Assembly: GCF_030464885.1 (NCBI RefSeq)
Contig: NZ_JALPRJ010000015.1
Span: 62,001 to 126,000 of the forward strand
DNA length: 64,000 nucleotides
DNA from: Caballeronia sp. SEWSISQ10-4 2
GTDB taxonomy: Bacteria > Pseudomonadota > Gammaproteobacteria > Burkholderiales > Burkholderiaceae
Direction of reading: 5' to 3'
Shown here: positions 36,083 to 45,160 of the stretch, piece after piece
Numbering within the stretch: the stretch's first letter is position 1
Layout: the number at the start of each line of letters is the position of its first letter
Program-made: the position numbers and the translations under genes
Notes under the pieces: generated by a model
What the model was told of the DNA's origin: nothing
The model's database searches: none
What the model saw: the letters and a program-made list of their open reading frames with translations, nothing else

Positions 36083-36640
36083 GGCAGTCGCGCTTTTGCT
36101 GCGTTATTCGAAGAAAAGGTTCTCAACGGTGCTGCTGTGGGCCCGATCCAGACGCCCGACGGGCTCATGATGATCGATTTCCTGCATGAGTACGTGGGTC
36201 TGACCGGCTCGCGGCTTGGCTGCGGGCAGCGCGTCTGCCACGCGTGCGTGCTCATTCTCGACAAGGCCGACGGATCGAGCGAAGAAGTGCGCTCGTGCAC
36301 CACAGGCGCACATTTCTTCGATGGCAAAAAGGTGCGGACCATCGAAGGCCACGCCAAGCGCAACGAGCAAGGCGAGGTGGTGGAACTGTCGGCGGTGCAG
36401 CGGAAGTTCCTCGAACATTTCAGCTTTCAGTGCGGGTACTGCACGCCGGGATTCGTCAACGCGGCGACGGTGCTGATCGAGCGGCTGAAGCGCGAGCCGA
36501 TCGCCAAAGAGTCGGTGGAGCGCGAGATCACGAAAGCACTCGACAATCACATCTGCCGCTGCACCGGCTACGTGCGCTACTACGAGGCGGTCAGGGATAT
36601 CGTGCTGAACACGCCAGGACTCGTTAAGGAATCCGTATGA
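36047..36640 (+). CDS. [2Fe-2S] iron-sulfur subunit of a molybdenum hydroxylase-type oxidoreductase
   Basis: 197 aa counted from GTG 36047; the true N-terminus is uncertain. Both clusters are complete: the plant-type ferredoxin Cys59, Cys64, Cys67 and Cys84 (GCGQRVCHAC, VRSC), and the helical domain with Cys129, Cys132, Cys170 and Cys172 (FQCGYC and HICRCTGY). This is the small subunit of xanthine-oxidase-family enzymes such as isoquinoline 1-oxidoreductase or aldehyde dehydrogenase. It should pass electrons from a Mo subunit to the cytochrome. Its stop overlaps the cytochrome c ATG by 4 bp. No Mo subunit lies in the operon, and residues 1-26 look like the end of a Tat leader from one. Confidence 0.75.
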   Translation: MIARLTVIVAPLGSRAFAALFEEKVLNGAAVGPIQTPDGLMMIDFLHEYVGLTGSRLGCGQRVCHACVLILDKADGSSEEVRSCTTGAHFFDGKKVRTIEGHAKRNEQGEVVELSAVQRKFLEHFSFQCGYCTPGFVNAATVLIERLKREPIAKESVEREITKALDNHICRCTGYVRYYEAVRDIVLNTPGLVKESV

Positions 36641-37872
36641 ACTGGGCAATTTCACTTCGTCTTGGCGCACTTGCGTTATGCGCGGCAGCGCTCTCCACAT
36701 GCGGCGAAAGTACTGACGAGCCGGTCACGCGCACGCATGATTTGGCGGCCGGGCAGATCGCTCGTGGCCGTTATCTCGCGAAGGCAGCCGTCTGCGCAGC
36801 CTGTCACACGATCGCTGGCGGCGCGCCGTTTGCAGGCGGCGTGAAGCTTGCGTCGCCGTTTGGCACCTTCTACGGCATGAATATCACGCCGGACCCGGTG
36901 CATTGCATCGGCAGATGGAGTGCTGAGCAGTTCTACAAGGCTTTGCATGATGGCGTCGCGCCGGACAAGCAACTCTACCCGGCGATGCCCTACACGTCTT
37001 ACCGGACGATGTCGCGCGCCGACAGCGACGCCATCTATGACTACTTGATGGCGCAAAAACCGGCCGCGGTACCGAATCGCGAGCCCGATCTGACGTTTCC
37101 GTTCAACATGCGTTTCGCCGTGAAGTTCTGGAACATGCTGTTTCTCAAGGACGCGTTGCCGGATGCATCGACGGGAAATTCGGCTGACCGCACGCGCGGA
37201 CGATATCTGGCAAACGCGCTGGGTCACTGCGCCGAATGCCACACGCCGCGCGGTGTGTTCGGGCAGATGAACGGCGCGAAGGCATTGCGAGGCTCGACCC
37301 TTGGCCGTGTCGTGCCGCCGGATATTACGCCTGCCGGGCTTGCCGCCCGCGGCTGCAATGGCACCGACCTGCAGACATTCTTTGCAACGGGAATCAGCCG
37401 CCAGGGTTCTGCGTTTGGCGAGATGCATCCGGTGGTGGTGCTGAGCAGCCAGTACCTGACGCGGAGCGATCTACGCGCGATGTCGACCTATCTGCTGGGC
37501 GATGCGCCTTTGCTACCCACGCCCGTGCAACCCGGTTCCGCCGATGCCGCGCAACTGGCTGCAGGCAGGACAAGTTATGTTGCTGTGTGCGCGGGGTGTC
37601 ATGGACGTGAGGGGGAAGGCAAGCCGCACGTTGCGGTATCGATGCAAGGGAACTCGACGCTGCGTCAGGCCAATCCGCACAACCTGATCGTCGCGATGCT
37701 CGATGGTGTCGACGCCGCGGACTTTGCAGGAACGGAGAGCATGCAGGCGATGCCGGGATTCGCCGCCACGCTTAGCGACGACGAGCTCGCACACCTCGCC
37801 AATTACCTGCGCGCGGGCTGGGGCGGTCAGCCGGGTGATGTAACGGCGGCCAACGTCAAGGCGTTGCGCTAG
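36637..37872 (+). CDS. Three-haem c-type cytochrome lipoprotein
   Basis: 411 aa. Signal peptide with lipobox ALSTC (Cys22), then three class I haem domains with CAACH (53-57), CAECH (198-202) and CAGCH (318-322). The layout is that of the cytochrome subunit (AdhB/IorC-like) of membrane-associated dehydrogenases, passing electrons from the enzyme to the respiratory chain at the outer face of the inner membrane. It is translationally coupled to the [2Fe-2S] gene (ATGA overlap). Without the catalytic subunit it may be non-functional or serve another enzyme encoded elsewhere. Confidence 0.85.
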   Translation: MNWAISLRLGALALCAAALSTCGESTDEPVTRTHDLAAGQIARGRYLAKAAVCAACHTIAGGAPFAGGVKLASPFGTFYGMNITPDPVHCIGRWSAEQFYKALHDGVAPDKQLYPAMPYTSYRTMSRADSDAIYDYLMAQKPAAVPNREPDLTFPFNMRFAVKFWNMLFLKDALPDASTGNSADRTRGRYLANALGHCAECHTPRGVFGQMNGAKALRGSTLGRVVPPDITPAGLAARGCNGTDLQTFFATGISRQGSAFGEMHPVVVLSSQYLTRSDLRAMSTYLLGDAPLLPTPVQPGSADAAQLAAGRTSYVAVCAGCHGREGEGKPHVAVSMQGNSTLRQANPHNLIVAMLDGVDAADFAGTESMQAMPGFAATLSDDELAHLANYLRAGWGGQPGDVTAANVKALR

Positions 37873-37909
37873 GCCGCGCAGTCTGCACAGACGGGGCGTC
37901 ACCGTGTTT

Positions 37910-38893
37910 TCAAACGGTAGCGCCTTTCGCCGCCATTTGCCGCTGCAACTCCGGCCAGATTTTTGCGACCGCTTCCTCGCCGGCGAGAATCGCCGCGTTG
38001 CGCTGGCCGAAGTCGCTGCCGCTCATTGCGGCAAGGTTCGGGCGGATGACGAAGTCGGCGTATTTATCGAGTTCGTAAGCCTTGATGGTCTGGCCCATGA
38101 TCGTGAAGGTTTGCATCAGGACGTCGAACGAGCTTTGCGTCAATCCCGTCTCCGGGCGCGCCGAAATATCCACCGCGATCACAAAATCCGCGCCCATCTT
38201 GCGTGCGAAGGCCGCGGGCACCGGGCTCACCAGACCGCCATCCACGTATTCATGGCCGCCGATCTTCACCGGCTCGAAGATGGACGGCACGCTGCATGAC
38301 GCGCGCACGGCAACGCCGGTATTGCCGCGCTGAAACAGAATCGGCTGGCCGGTTTTCAGATCCGTCGCGACAATACCAAGCGGCTTCGCCATCTTCTCGA
38401 TCGGCCGGTTATCGAGTGTCTTGTTCAGGTAATTCTGCAGCGCGACGCCTTGCAGGAAACCGCGCGTGCGGAATGGCATCGCCCAGTCGCTGATCGACGC
38501 TTCGTCCATGGTCAGCGCAAGCTTGTTGATGGCGATGCCGCTCATCCCCGACGCCGATAACGCCGCGATCACCGATCCCGCACTCGTGCCGCTCAGCAGG
38601 TCCACCTTCAGGTTGCGCGCTTCGAGCGCCTTGATCACGCCGACGTGCGCAAACCCCCGCGCCGCGCCGCCGCCCAACGCCAGGCCGATGCGAACGGGGC
38701 GTTGCAGCGTGCTGACCGTGGGTGTCGACGGTGCGGGTGGCGCGACGGCGGTCGTGGAGCTGGTTGTCGTGGTACAGGCGGTGAGCAGGGCCGATGCGCA
38801 GCCAAGAGAAAAAGCGCGCCGCGAAATGTAAGGAGCGTGAGGAGCGCCGGGCACGCGAGGCAGCGATGAAGGCGAGGGCGACGATGATTTCAA
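37910..38893 (-). CDS. Tat-type lipoprotein patatin-like phospholipase
   Basis: 327 aa from TTG 38893, chosen because AGGAG lies 7 nt upstream; no ATG fits. The leader has SRRAFSLG (24-31) and lipobox LLTAC (Cys40), a Tat-lipoprotein combination. The patatin domain has the glycine-rich GGGAARG (74-80), GTSAGS with Ser104, and the catalytic Asp in YVDGGLVSP. Patatins are lipid acyl hydrolases. This one resembles RssA-type proteins with an added lipid anchor. It is divergent from gltX and convergent with the cytochrome c gene. Confidence 0.78.
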   Translation of the reverse strand: MKSSSPSPSSLPRVPGAPHAPYISRRAFSLGCASALLTACTTTTSSTTAVAPPAPSTPTVSTLQRPVRIGLALGGGAARGFAHVGVIKALEARNLKVDLLSGTSAGSVIAALSASGMSGIAINKLALTMDEASISDWAMPFRTRGFLQGVALQNYLNKTLDNRPIEKMAKPLGIVATDLKTGQPILFQRGNTGVAVRASCSVPSIFEPVKIGGHEYVDGGLVSPVPAAFARKMGADFVIAVDISARPETGLTQSSFDVLMQTFTIMGQTIKAYELDKYADFVIRPNLAAMSGSDFGQRNAAILAGEEAVAKIWPELQRQMAAKGATV

Positions 38894-39022
38894 GAAGTTC
38901 TCCTGCGATGCGGCGGGGACCGGCGTGGAGAGTTGTTCAAGCCACTCGGTTAAGCCATCCAGTAACGGCGCACATGATAAAACATGATGACCCCCGAAAG
39001 CAGGCCAAAAGCGCCTGGCGGG

Positions 39023-39028
39023 TATAAT
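39023..39028 (+). promoter_or_regulatory. -10 element of gltX
   Basis: A perfect TATAAT lies 125 bp before the gltX start. No good -35 is visible at the normal spacing. Confidence 0.45.
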
Positions 39029-39152
39029 TCCCATTCGTTTTGACCGCTTGCAGTGTTTGTCGAAAAGACGCGCGCAAGCCGGTCGCCGATGTATCGCCTG
39101 CCTGGCTCCTCCCGTGCCGGCATGCGCATTTGAGCTATCGAGCACACCGCAC

Positions 39153-40559
39153 ATGACCCAAGTCCGTACCCGTTTCGCTCCCAGCCCGACAGGCTTCATC
39201 CACCTCGGCAACATTCGCTCCGCGCTTTATCCGTGGGCGTTCGCGCGCAAGATGAAGGGCGTTTTCGTGTTGCGCATCGAGGACACCGACCTGGAGCGCT
39301 CGACCGACGCGTCTGTCGACGCCATCCTCGAAGGCATGGAATGGCTCGGCCTAGAGTACGACGAGGGCCCGATCTATCAAATGCAGCGCATGGACCGCTA
39401 TCGTGAAGTGCTGAAACAGATGCTCGACCAGGGCCTGGCCTACCACTGCTATATGTCGACGGAAGAGCTCGACGCATTGCGTGAACGCCAGCGCGCGGCC
39501 AACGAAAAACCGCGCTACGACGGCACGTGGCGCCCGGAAGAGGGCAAGGTGCTGCCGCCCATTCCCGAAGGCGTCTCGCCGGTGATTCGCTTTCGCAATC
39601 CCATCGGCGGCGTGGTGAGCTGGGACGACGCGGTGAAGGGCACGATCGAAATCTCGAACGACGAACTCGACGACCTCGTGATCGCGCGTCCGGACGGCAC
39701 GCCGACGTATAACTTCTGCGTGGTCGTCGACGATCTCGACATGAAGATCACTCACGTGATTCGCGGCGACGACCACGTGAACAACACGCCGCGACAGATC
39801 AACATCCTGCGCGCGCTGGGCGGCGAAGTGCCGGTGTACGCCCACTTGCCGACCGTGCTCAACGAGCAGGGCGAGAAGATGAGCAAGCGCCACGGCGCCA
39901 TGAGTGTGATGGGTTATCGCGACAGCGGTTATCTGCCAGAAGCGGTCCTGAACTATCTGGCGCGGCTTGGCTGGTCGCATGGCGATGCGGAGATTTTCTC
40001 GCGCGAACAATTCGTCGAATGGTTTGACCTGGACCATCTGGGCAAGTCGCCGGCGCAATACGATCCGGATCGCCTGAACTGGTTGAACGCGCATTACATC
40101 AAGGAAGCTGACAACGCACGGCTCGAGACGCTCACCAAGCCCTTTCTGGCCGAACTGGGTATCGACGCCGCCATGATCGAGCAGGGGCCGCCGCTCGAGC
40201 TCGTGATTGGATTGCTGAAGGACCGTGCATCGACGGTAAAAGAGATCGCCGACAACGCCGCCATGTTCTATCAGGAACCCGTGATCGATCCCGCTGCGCT
40301 CGCGCAACATGTCACCGAAGCCGTGCGTCCCGCGCTCACCGACTTGCGGCTGGCACTGAGCGAAGTGGAATGGAGCAAGGAAGCGATCTCGGCTGCGTTC
40401 AAGGCCACGCTGACGGCTCACAAGCTCAAGATGCCGCACCTCGCCATGCCGGTGCGCCTCTTGGTGGCGGGTACCACGCACACGCCTTCCATCGACGCCG
40501 TGCTGATGTTGTTCGGACGCGAAACGGTGCTGGCGCGGCTCGAGAAGGGCATCGCCTGA
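39153..40559 (+). CDS. gltX: Glutamyl-tRNA synthetase
   Basis: 468 aa. Charges tRNA-Glu. Class I motifs: [20 protein letters not shown] (HIGH region HLGN) and [11 protein letters not shown], with [20 protein letters not shown] between. The C-terminal anticodon-binding part is complete. Start ATG 39153 (MTQVRTRF) matches the family; the ORF extends 35 codons upstream without support. tRNA-Glu itself lies 450 bp downstream. Confidence 0.95.
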   Translation: MTQVRTRFAPSPTGFIHLGNIRSALYPWAFARKMKGVFVLRIEDTDLERSTDASVDAILEGMEWLGLEYDEGPIYQMQRMDRYREVLKQMLDQGLAYHCYMSTEELDALRERQRAANEKPRYDGTWRPEEGKVLPPIPEGVSPVIRFRNPIGGVVSWDDAVKGTIEISNDELDDLVIARPDGTPTYNFCVVVDDLDMKITHVIRGDDHVNNTPRQINILRALGGEVPVYAHLPTVLNEQGEKMSKRHGAMSVMGYRDSGYLPEAVLNYLARLGWSHGDAEIFSREQFVEWFDLDHLGKSPAQYDPDRLNWLNAHYIKEADNARLETLTKPFLAELGIDAAMIEQGPPLELVIGLLKDRASTVKEIADNAAMFYQEPVIDPAALAQHVTEAVRPALTDLRLALSEVEWSKEAISAAFKATLTAHKLKMPHLAMPVRLLVAGTTHTPSIDAVLMLFGRETVLARLEKGIA

Positions 40560-40677
40560 ACGGGTGCGAGCGGACGGCAGGAACGTGGCGTGCAACATCG
40601 GCAGGAACGGTGTCCGGTTTGTGCCCCAAGTTCGCACCCCAAGGACGAACTATTTTCGGATGCTGGGCTAAAAGGTA

Positions 40678-40706
40678 TTTACAACTTCAAAAGTGCCCTT
40701 TAGAAT
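40678..40706 (+). promoter_or_regulatory. Promoter of tRNA-Ala
   Basis: TTTACA (40678-40683), 17 bp, TAGAAT (40701-40706). The start near 40713 is 12 nt before the mature tRNA. Confidence 0.7.
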
Positions 40707-40724
40707 CTCGTTTCTGTTCTGCAG

Positions 40725-40800
<76 letters not shown>

Positions 40801-40848
40801 CAGAACGGAAACGAAGACTTTGAAACGCCAGCGCATCGGAAAAAAAGC

Positions 40849-40877
40849 TTCACAAGAATCAGAAAGTTGTTTATAAT
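40849..40877 (+). promoter_or_regulatory. Promoter of the tRNA-Glu/tRNA-Asp unit
   Basis: TTCACA (40849-40854), 17-bp spacer, TATAAT (40872-40877). The start near 40884 leaves an A/T-rich leader of about 127 nt before tRNA-Glu. The leader holds CGATTAA-GAAAGGT-TTAATCG (40924-40944), a perfect 7-bp hairpin. Confidence 0.7.
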
Positions 40878-41010
40878 GTCGTTCTTCGCTAGTGACTGAA
40901 ACGAAACGGATTAACGAACAAAACGATTAAGAAAGGTTTAATCGAAGTTAATCAGAAATAGGTCAGAAGTTAAGCGAAATAGATTAAAAGACATTAACTG
41001 AAAAGTTTAT

Positions 41011-41086
41011 GTCCCCTTCGTCTAGAGGCCTAGGACATCACCCTTTCACGGTGAGTACAGGGGTTCGAATCCCCTAGGGGACGCCA
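41011..41086 (+). tRNA. tRNA-Glu(UUC)
   Basis: 76 nt with encoded CCA. Acceptor GTCCCCT pairs with AGGGGAC. The anticodon loop CTTTCAC reads UUC for GAA/GAG. T loop GGTTCGAATCC. Same unit as tRNA-Asp. Confidence 0.97.
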
Positions 41087-41158
41087 AAACATCGGCGGCT
41101 GCTAGAAGCGCTGCAAGTTTGATGAGCCGACCAACCTCACAAGCTGATGAAAAGAAGT

Positions 41159-41235
41159 GGAGCGGTAGTTCAGTTGGTTAGAATACCGGCCTGTCACGCC
41201 GGGGGTCGCGGGTTCGAGTCCCGTCCGCTCCGCCA
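41159..41235 (+). tRNA. tRNA-Asp(GUC)
   Basis: 77 nt with encoded CCA. Acceptor GGAGCGG pairs with CCGCTCC. Anticodon loop CTGTCAC reads GUC for GAC/GAU. Followed by a terminator. Confidence 0.97.
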
Positions 41236-41249
41236 ACAAGTTGTAAAAG

Positions 41250-41277
41250 AAAAATCCAGCTTAAGCTGGATTTTTTT
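41250..41277 (+). terminator. Terminator of the tRNA-Glu/tRNA-Asp unit
   Basis: AAAAATCCAGC-TTAA-GCTGGATTTTT, an 11-bp stem continuing into a T tract. Confidence 0.9.
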
Positions 41278-41506
41278 CGTCCAGCGTTTTATCTCCCGCG
41301 TTTCCTCATCTCCATTCGCTCCGGTTCGTCTCCTATTTGCTTCCCATTCGGTTCTTCCGATCATTCATGTTCCCGCCGTCTCCGTTTTATCTTTTTGAAC
41401 GTGTAGTGTGAGTATCATCGGATGTGTGCGCTCGTAAAACTCTCCATTGCCAGCGCGCGCCGCCTGACTTAGTGTTGATGACTTGATTCAGTGCTTTCAT
41501 CGCGCA

Positions 41507-41971
41507 ATGCTCGATCCCACCGAAGCTCTCTCGCCGTTTCAGTTGCGCCTGGCGTCGATGGACGATTTTTCGTTCGCCGAGGCGCTCACGCGCAACAACA
41601 TGAACGGCTACTACCGTCGCCACAATCTCGTGTGGCGCAGCGATCTTTTTCTGGGTAGCTGGCGCGAATCGGAGAACTTCGTGCTCGAGTGCGACGGCCA
41701 GGCAATTGGCGTGATGCGCGTGACGGAAGAGGACCAGTCGCTTCACATCCGCGACGTACAAGTGGTGGAAGGATGGCGCCGGACAGGTGCAGGAACATTT
41801 CTCCTCGATACCGCTCACCGTTGGGCGCGTGCCCGCGGGCTGACGGAGACGCAATTGCGTGTATTCGTCGATAACCCCGCTGCCCGGCTTTATATCCGTA
41901 TGGGTTATAGAACCGCGGGATCGCGCCTCGCGCAATTCGGCGCGATCCGGCATATGGTTCGCTGCGTTTAG
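41507..41971 (+). CDS. GNAT-family N-acetyltransferase
   Basis: 154 aa from ATG 41507. GNAT fold: IRDVQVVEGWRRTGAGTFLL carries the acetyl-CoA-binding loop (R-x-x-G-x-G/A), and FVDNPAARLYIRMGYRTAGS is the conserved C-terminal motif B. Substrate unknown. Its last 4 bases overlap the end of the convergent AraC-family gene (41968-41971). A stand-alone gene after the tRNAs. Confidence 0.8.
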   Translation: MLDPTEALSPFQLRLASMDDFSFAEALTRNNMNGYYRRHNLVWRSDLFLGSWRESENFVLECDGQAIGVMRVTEEDQSLHIRDVQVVEGWRRTGAGTFLLDTAHRWARARGLTETQLRVFVDNPAARLYIRMGYRTAGSRLAQFGAIRHMVRCV

Positions 41972-42843
41972 CGTCTTGGCGTTTTAATTTCCTGGCGCTC
42001 GCCCGGAGTGCGGTTTTGGCCATCGTCCCGTGGCTCGCCATCGCGGACAAAAAATGCTCGCGGACTTTCGCCGAACGCACGTCTGAACATCGCGGAAAAC
42101 GCGCTCTGGCTTTGATAGCCGAGCAGCAACGCGACTTGCGCGAGTGGTCTGCCCTGGCTTAACAATGGAATCGCACGCGCCAGCACGGCTTGCTGACGCC
42201 ATTGCGAAAAACTTACGCCAAGCTCACGCCGGAATAAGCGCGCGATCGTGCGCGTGCTTGCGCCGGCAAGCGCTGCCCAATGCTCGAGCGAATCGGCGGA
42301 AGCCGGGTCGGCGAGTACGGCTTCGCATAATGCCAGCAGGCGTTTATCGGTGGGCATCGGGATGGAGAGGGGCAGCGGCCGTGAGCGCGTGATTTCATCG
42401 AGTGCGAGCGTGCCGAGCAGCCGTTCACGCTCGCGTGAAATCGTGAGATCGTCCAGCGCAACGGCCACCTCGCGCAGCAGCGGCGACACTTCCACCACGC
42501 GACACGCATCCAGTCCCGGCGGCACCACGCTCTCGTCTATATACAGTGTCCGCAGAAACGCGTCTTCAACGATCACCACTTCATGCGTCACGTTCGGCGG
42601 AACCCAGATTGCGCGCGATGGCGGCACCATCCAGGTCGACCCTTCCGCAGCAATTCGCAATACGCCTCGTGTCGTGCAGGCGACCTGCGCCCAGGCGTGC
42701 GTATGCCGGGCAATCCGGGTACCTGCTGGCACCGGCCGCGAGCGCACGCGAATGGGATGCGCGGGCGTGGGCGACGACTCGGCCGGGATGTCGAGATGCT
42801 CGACTTCTTCCGGTTGCAGCAGGTGATCGGTTGGCGAGAACAT
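41968..42843 (-). CDS. AraC-family transcriptional regulator
   Basis: 291 aa. N-terminal cupin ligand-binding domain (RHTHAWAQVACTTRGVLRIA with a possible metal/sugar pocket) and C-terminal AraC helix-turn-helix pair (LFRRELGVSFSQWRQQAVLA and LLLGYQSQSAFSAMFRRAFG). The arrangement fits cupin-AraC activators of catabolic or transport genes. No divergent target is adjacent: the neighbour is the gamma-glutamylcyclotransferase-like gene. Confidence 0.85.
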   Translation of the reverse strand: MFSPTDHLLQPEEVEHLDIPAESSPTPAHPIRVRSRPVPAGTRIARHTHAWAQVACTTRGVLRIAAEGSTWMVPPSRAIWVPPNVTHEVVIVEDAFLRTLYIDESVVPPGLDACRVVEVSPLLREVAVALDDLTISRERERLLGTLALDEITRSRPLPLSIPMPTDKRLLALCEAVLADPASADSLEHWAALAGASTRTIARLFRRELGVSFSQWRQQAVLARAIPLLSQGRPLAQVALLLGYQSQSAFSAMFRRAFGESPRAFFVRDGEPRDDGQNRTPGERQEIKTPRR

Positions 42844-43002
42844 GGATTTTGGCGCTCCTCCACCGTGATCTTAAAGGCATCGTGCGGGCTCGGCTTCGAA
42901 GTCGCGCTGCGGACGATTTTGCTAACGGCCACGTCGTGATGTAACGGTTGTTTTTGCACTTGGCATAATGCGCGCTGAATCTTCACGGACAGGTTGATAC
43001 GC

Positions 43003-43437
43003 ATGCAACACGTATTCGTCTACGGCACGCTGCGAGTGGGCGAGAGCAACGACATTCGCCACGCGGCAGAGCGCCACGGCATTGCCGCGCCGGTGCTGAT
43101 TGGCTCGGGTCAGGTTAATGGCCGGCTGTACGACTTCGACGCTTATCCCGGACTGGTGCTCGATCCTGCCGCGGGGCCGGTTCAGGGCGATATCTACCGG
43201 ATCGACGAAAGGCTCGTGCCCGTACTCGATGAAATCGAAGAGATCGTGCCGGGCGTCGACGGCCTGTTTCGCAGCGTTCGATTGCCGGTGTCAATCCAGA
43301 TAGATGGACGCACGCACGCGATCGATTGTCTGGTCTACCCGGTGAGCGACGATGCGGTAGAAGGTTTGCCGCGTATCGATGGCGGCGATTGGGTTGGTTA
43401 CCGGCGCGCAAGGCAACTGTTGGTTCAACGGCGATAA
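43003..43437 (+). CDS. Gamma-glutamylcyclotransferase (AIG2/YtfP)-like protein
   Basis: 144 aa. Opening MQHVFVYGTLRVGESNDIRH, the family YGTLR substrate-binding motif; GRLYDFDAYPGLVLDPAAGP and VQGDIYRIDERLVPVLDEIE follow, with a candidate catalytic Glu in DEIEE. These proteins can form 5-oxoproline from gamma-glutamyl compounds, but many bacterial members are uncharacterised. ATG 43003 chosen over 42994 because it starts directly at the fold. Confidence 0.78.
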   Translation: MQHVFVYGTLRVGESNDIRHAAERHGIAAPVLIGSGQVNGRLYDFDAYPGLVLDPAAGPVQGDIYRIDERLVPVLDEIEEIVPGVDGLFRSVRLPVSIQIDGRTHAIDCLVYPVSDDAVEGLPRIDGGDWVGYRRARQLLVQRR

Positions 43438-43440
43438 GAT

Positions 43441-43471
43441 AAAAAAACCGCCCTGATTCCAGCGCGGCTTT
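43441..43471 (-). terminator. Terminator of aceB
   Basis: AAACCGCCCTG and CAGCGCGGCTTT pair with one bulge and one mismatch around loop ATTC. On the minus strand a run of seven T follows. Confidence 0.6.
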
Positions 43472-43498
43472 CATTTCATCGAAGACCTGCAGAACGTC

Positions 43499-45094
43499 TC
43501 AGATCTCTTCGTACAGCGGCAACGTCAGAAACTCCGCGAACGTATCCGATGTCGACATCGCTTCGAAGATCGTCGCCGCCCGATCGTACGGTGCGGTGTC
43601 GCCGGCAACGACCTCCTTCACCTTCACCAATTCTTCCTGCGTGAAGGCGCGGACCATTTCGGCGCTGACCTTGCGGCCGTCGTCGAGCTTGCCCTTCGGC
43701 GAGCGAATCCACTGCCACACTTGCGAGCGCGAGATCTCCGCCGTCGCCGCGTCTTCCATCAGGTTGTGGATCGGCACGCAGCCATTGCCCGCGAGCCACG
43801 ACCCGAGATAGTGAATGCCCACGTTGATATTGCCGCGCACGCCGGCTTCGGTGATCGGATCTTCGGGACGGAAATCGAGCAAGTCGGTCGCCGTGACCTG
43901 AACGTCCGCGCGTTGCTTCGCGATCTGGTTCGGTTTGTCGCCGAGCACTTTGACGAACTCTTCCATCGCGATTGGCACGAGGCCCGGATGCGCGACCCAG
44001 CCGCCGTCATAACCGTCGCCGGCATCGCGCGCTTTGTCCGAGCGCACGCCGCCCATTGCTTTATCGTTGGCTTCGGGGTCGTTCTTGATCGGAATCAAGG
44101 CGCTCATGCCGCCGATAGCCGGGGCTTGGCGCCGGTGACACGTCTTCAGCAATTGCAGCGCATACGCGCGCATGAACGGCACGGTCATCGTGATCTTCGC
44201 GCGATCGGCGAGGCAGAAATTGACGTCGTTCTTGAACTTCTTGATCGCGGAAAAGATGTAGTCCCAGCGGCCGGCGTTCAGGCCCGACGAATGCTCGCGC
44301 AACTCATACAGGATCTCGTCCATTTCGAACGCGGCGAGAATGGTTTCGATCAGCACCGTCGCGCGAATCGAGCCGCGCGGCACACCGGCAATCTCCTGCG
44401 CCATCACGAAAATCTCGTTCCACAGGCGTGCTTCGAGATGGCTTTCCAGTTTCGGCAGATAGAAGTACGGACCCGCGCCGCGAGCCAGTTGCTCCTTTGC
44501 GTTGTGGAACAGGAACAGCGCGAAATCGAAGATGCCGCCCGACACGCGCTGACCGTCCACGGTCACGTGTTTTTCATCGAGATGCCAGCCGCGCGGACGC
44601 ACGATCAGCGTCGCGGTTTTGTCGTTGAGCTTGTACGACTTGCCGTTCTGTTCCAGCGAAATCGTGCCGCGTACGGCTTCCTTCAGGTTGATATGACCGG
44701 TCAGCAGGTTGTCCCAATTTGGCGTATTCGAATCCTCGAAGTCCGTCATGTAGGAATCCGCGCCCGAATTCAGCGCGTTGATGATCATCTTGCGTTCAAC
44801 CGGCCCGGTGATCTCCACACGGCGGCATTCGAGCGCCTTCGGCAACGGCGCGATAGTCCAGTCGGCAGCGCGGATGGATTGCGTTTGGCTCAGGAAATCC
44901 GGGCGTTCGCCTGCATCCAGGCGCTTCGTGCGTTCAGCGCGCGCCTTGAGCAACGCCTGACGACGCGGCTCGAACGCGCGATGCAGGGTTGCCACAAGCT
45001 CAAGCGCCTCGGGCGTCAGAATGGTCTCGTAGCCGGGTTTAATCTCGGCCGTGATGGTCATGCCCTGTGGCATGTGGGGCAGCGTGTTCGCCAT
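43499..45094 (-). CDS. aceB: Malate synthase A
   Basis: 531 aa. Condenses glyoxylate and acetyl-CoA to malate, second step of the glyoxylate bypass. The signature REHSSGLNAGRWDYIF matches the malate synthase motif with its active-site residues. Other landmarks are DFEDSNTPNWDNLLTGHINL and the C-terminal ISRSQVWQWIRSPKG. It lies about 2.5 kb from aceA on the same strand but is not in one operon: a LysR regulator, a dehalogenase and a universal stress protein lie between. Confidence 0.95.
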   Translation of the reverse strand: MANTLPHMPQGMTITAEIKPGYETILTPEALELVATLHRAFEPRRQALLKARAERTKRLDAGERPDFLSQTQSIRAADWTIAPLPKALECRRVEITGPVERKMIINALNSGADSYMTDFEDSNTPNWDNLLTGHINLKEAVRGTISLEQNGKSYKLNDKTATLIVRPRGWHLDEKHVTVDGQRVSGGIFDFALFLFHNAKEQLARGAGPYFYLPKLESHLEARLWNEIFVMAQEIAGVPRGSIRATVLIETILAAFEMDEILYELREHSSGLNAGRWDYIFSAIKKFKNDVNFCLADRAKITMTVPFMRAYALQLLKTCHRRQAPAIGGMSALIPIKNDPEANDKAMGGVRSDKARDAGDGYDGGWVAHPGLVPIAMEEFVKVLGDKPNQIAKQRADVQVTATDLLDFRPEDPITEAGVRGNINVGIHYLGSWLAGNGCVPIHNLMEDAATAEISRSQVWQWIRSPKGKLDDGRKVSAEMVRAFTQEELVKVKEVVAGDTAPYDRAATIFEAMSTSDTFAEFLTLPLYEEI

Positions 45095-45160
45095 GTTCTA
45101 CATCTCCTTGGTCGGTCAGACGGTTTTGCTTGGTGAATCGAGTGAATCGGGTGAGTCTGG

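Noticed and set aside
36001..36189. 62-codon Cys-rich ORF starting at the good ribosome-binding site
   Set aside because: Its sequence (CHCCATRQ and CCCGPDPDARR) is the wrong frame of the FeS gene. It is better read as the shifted start.
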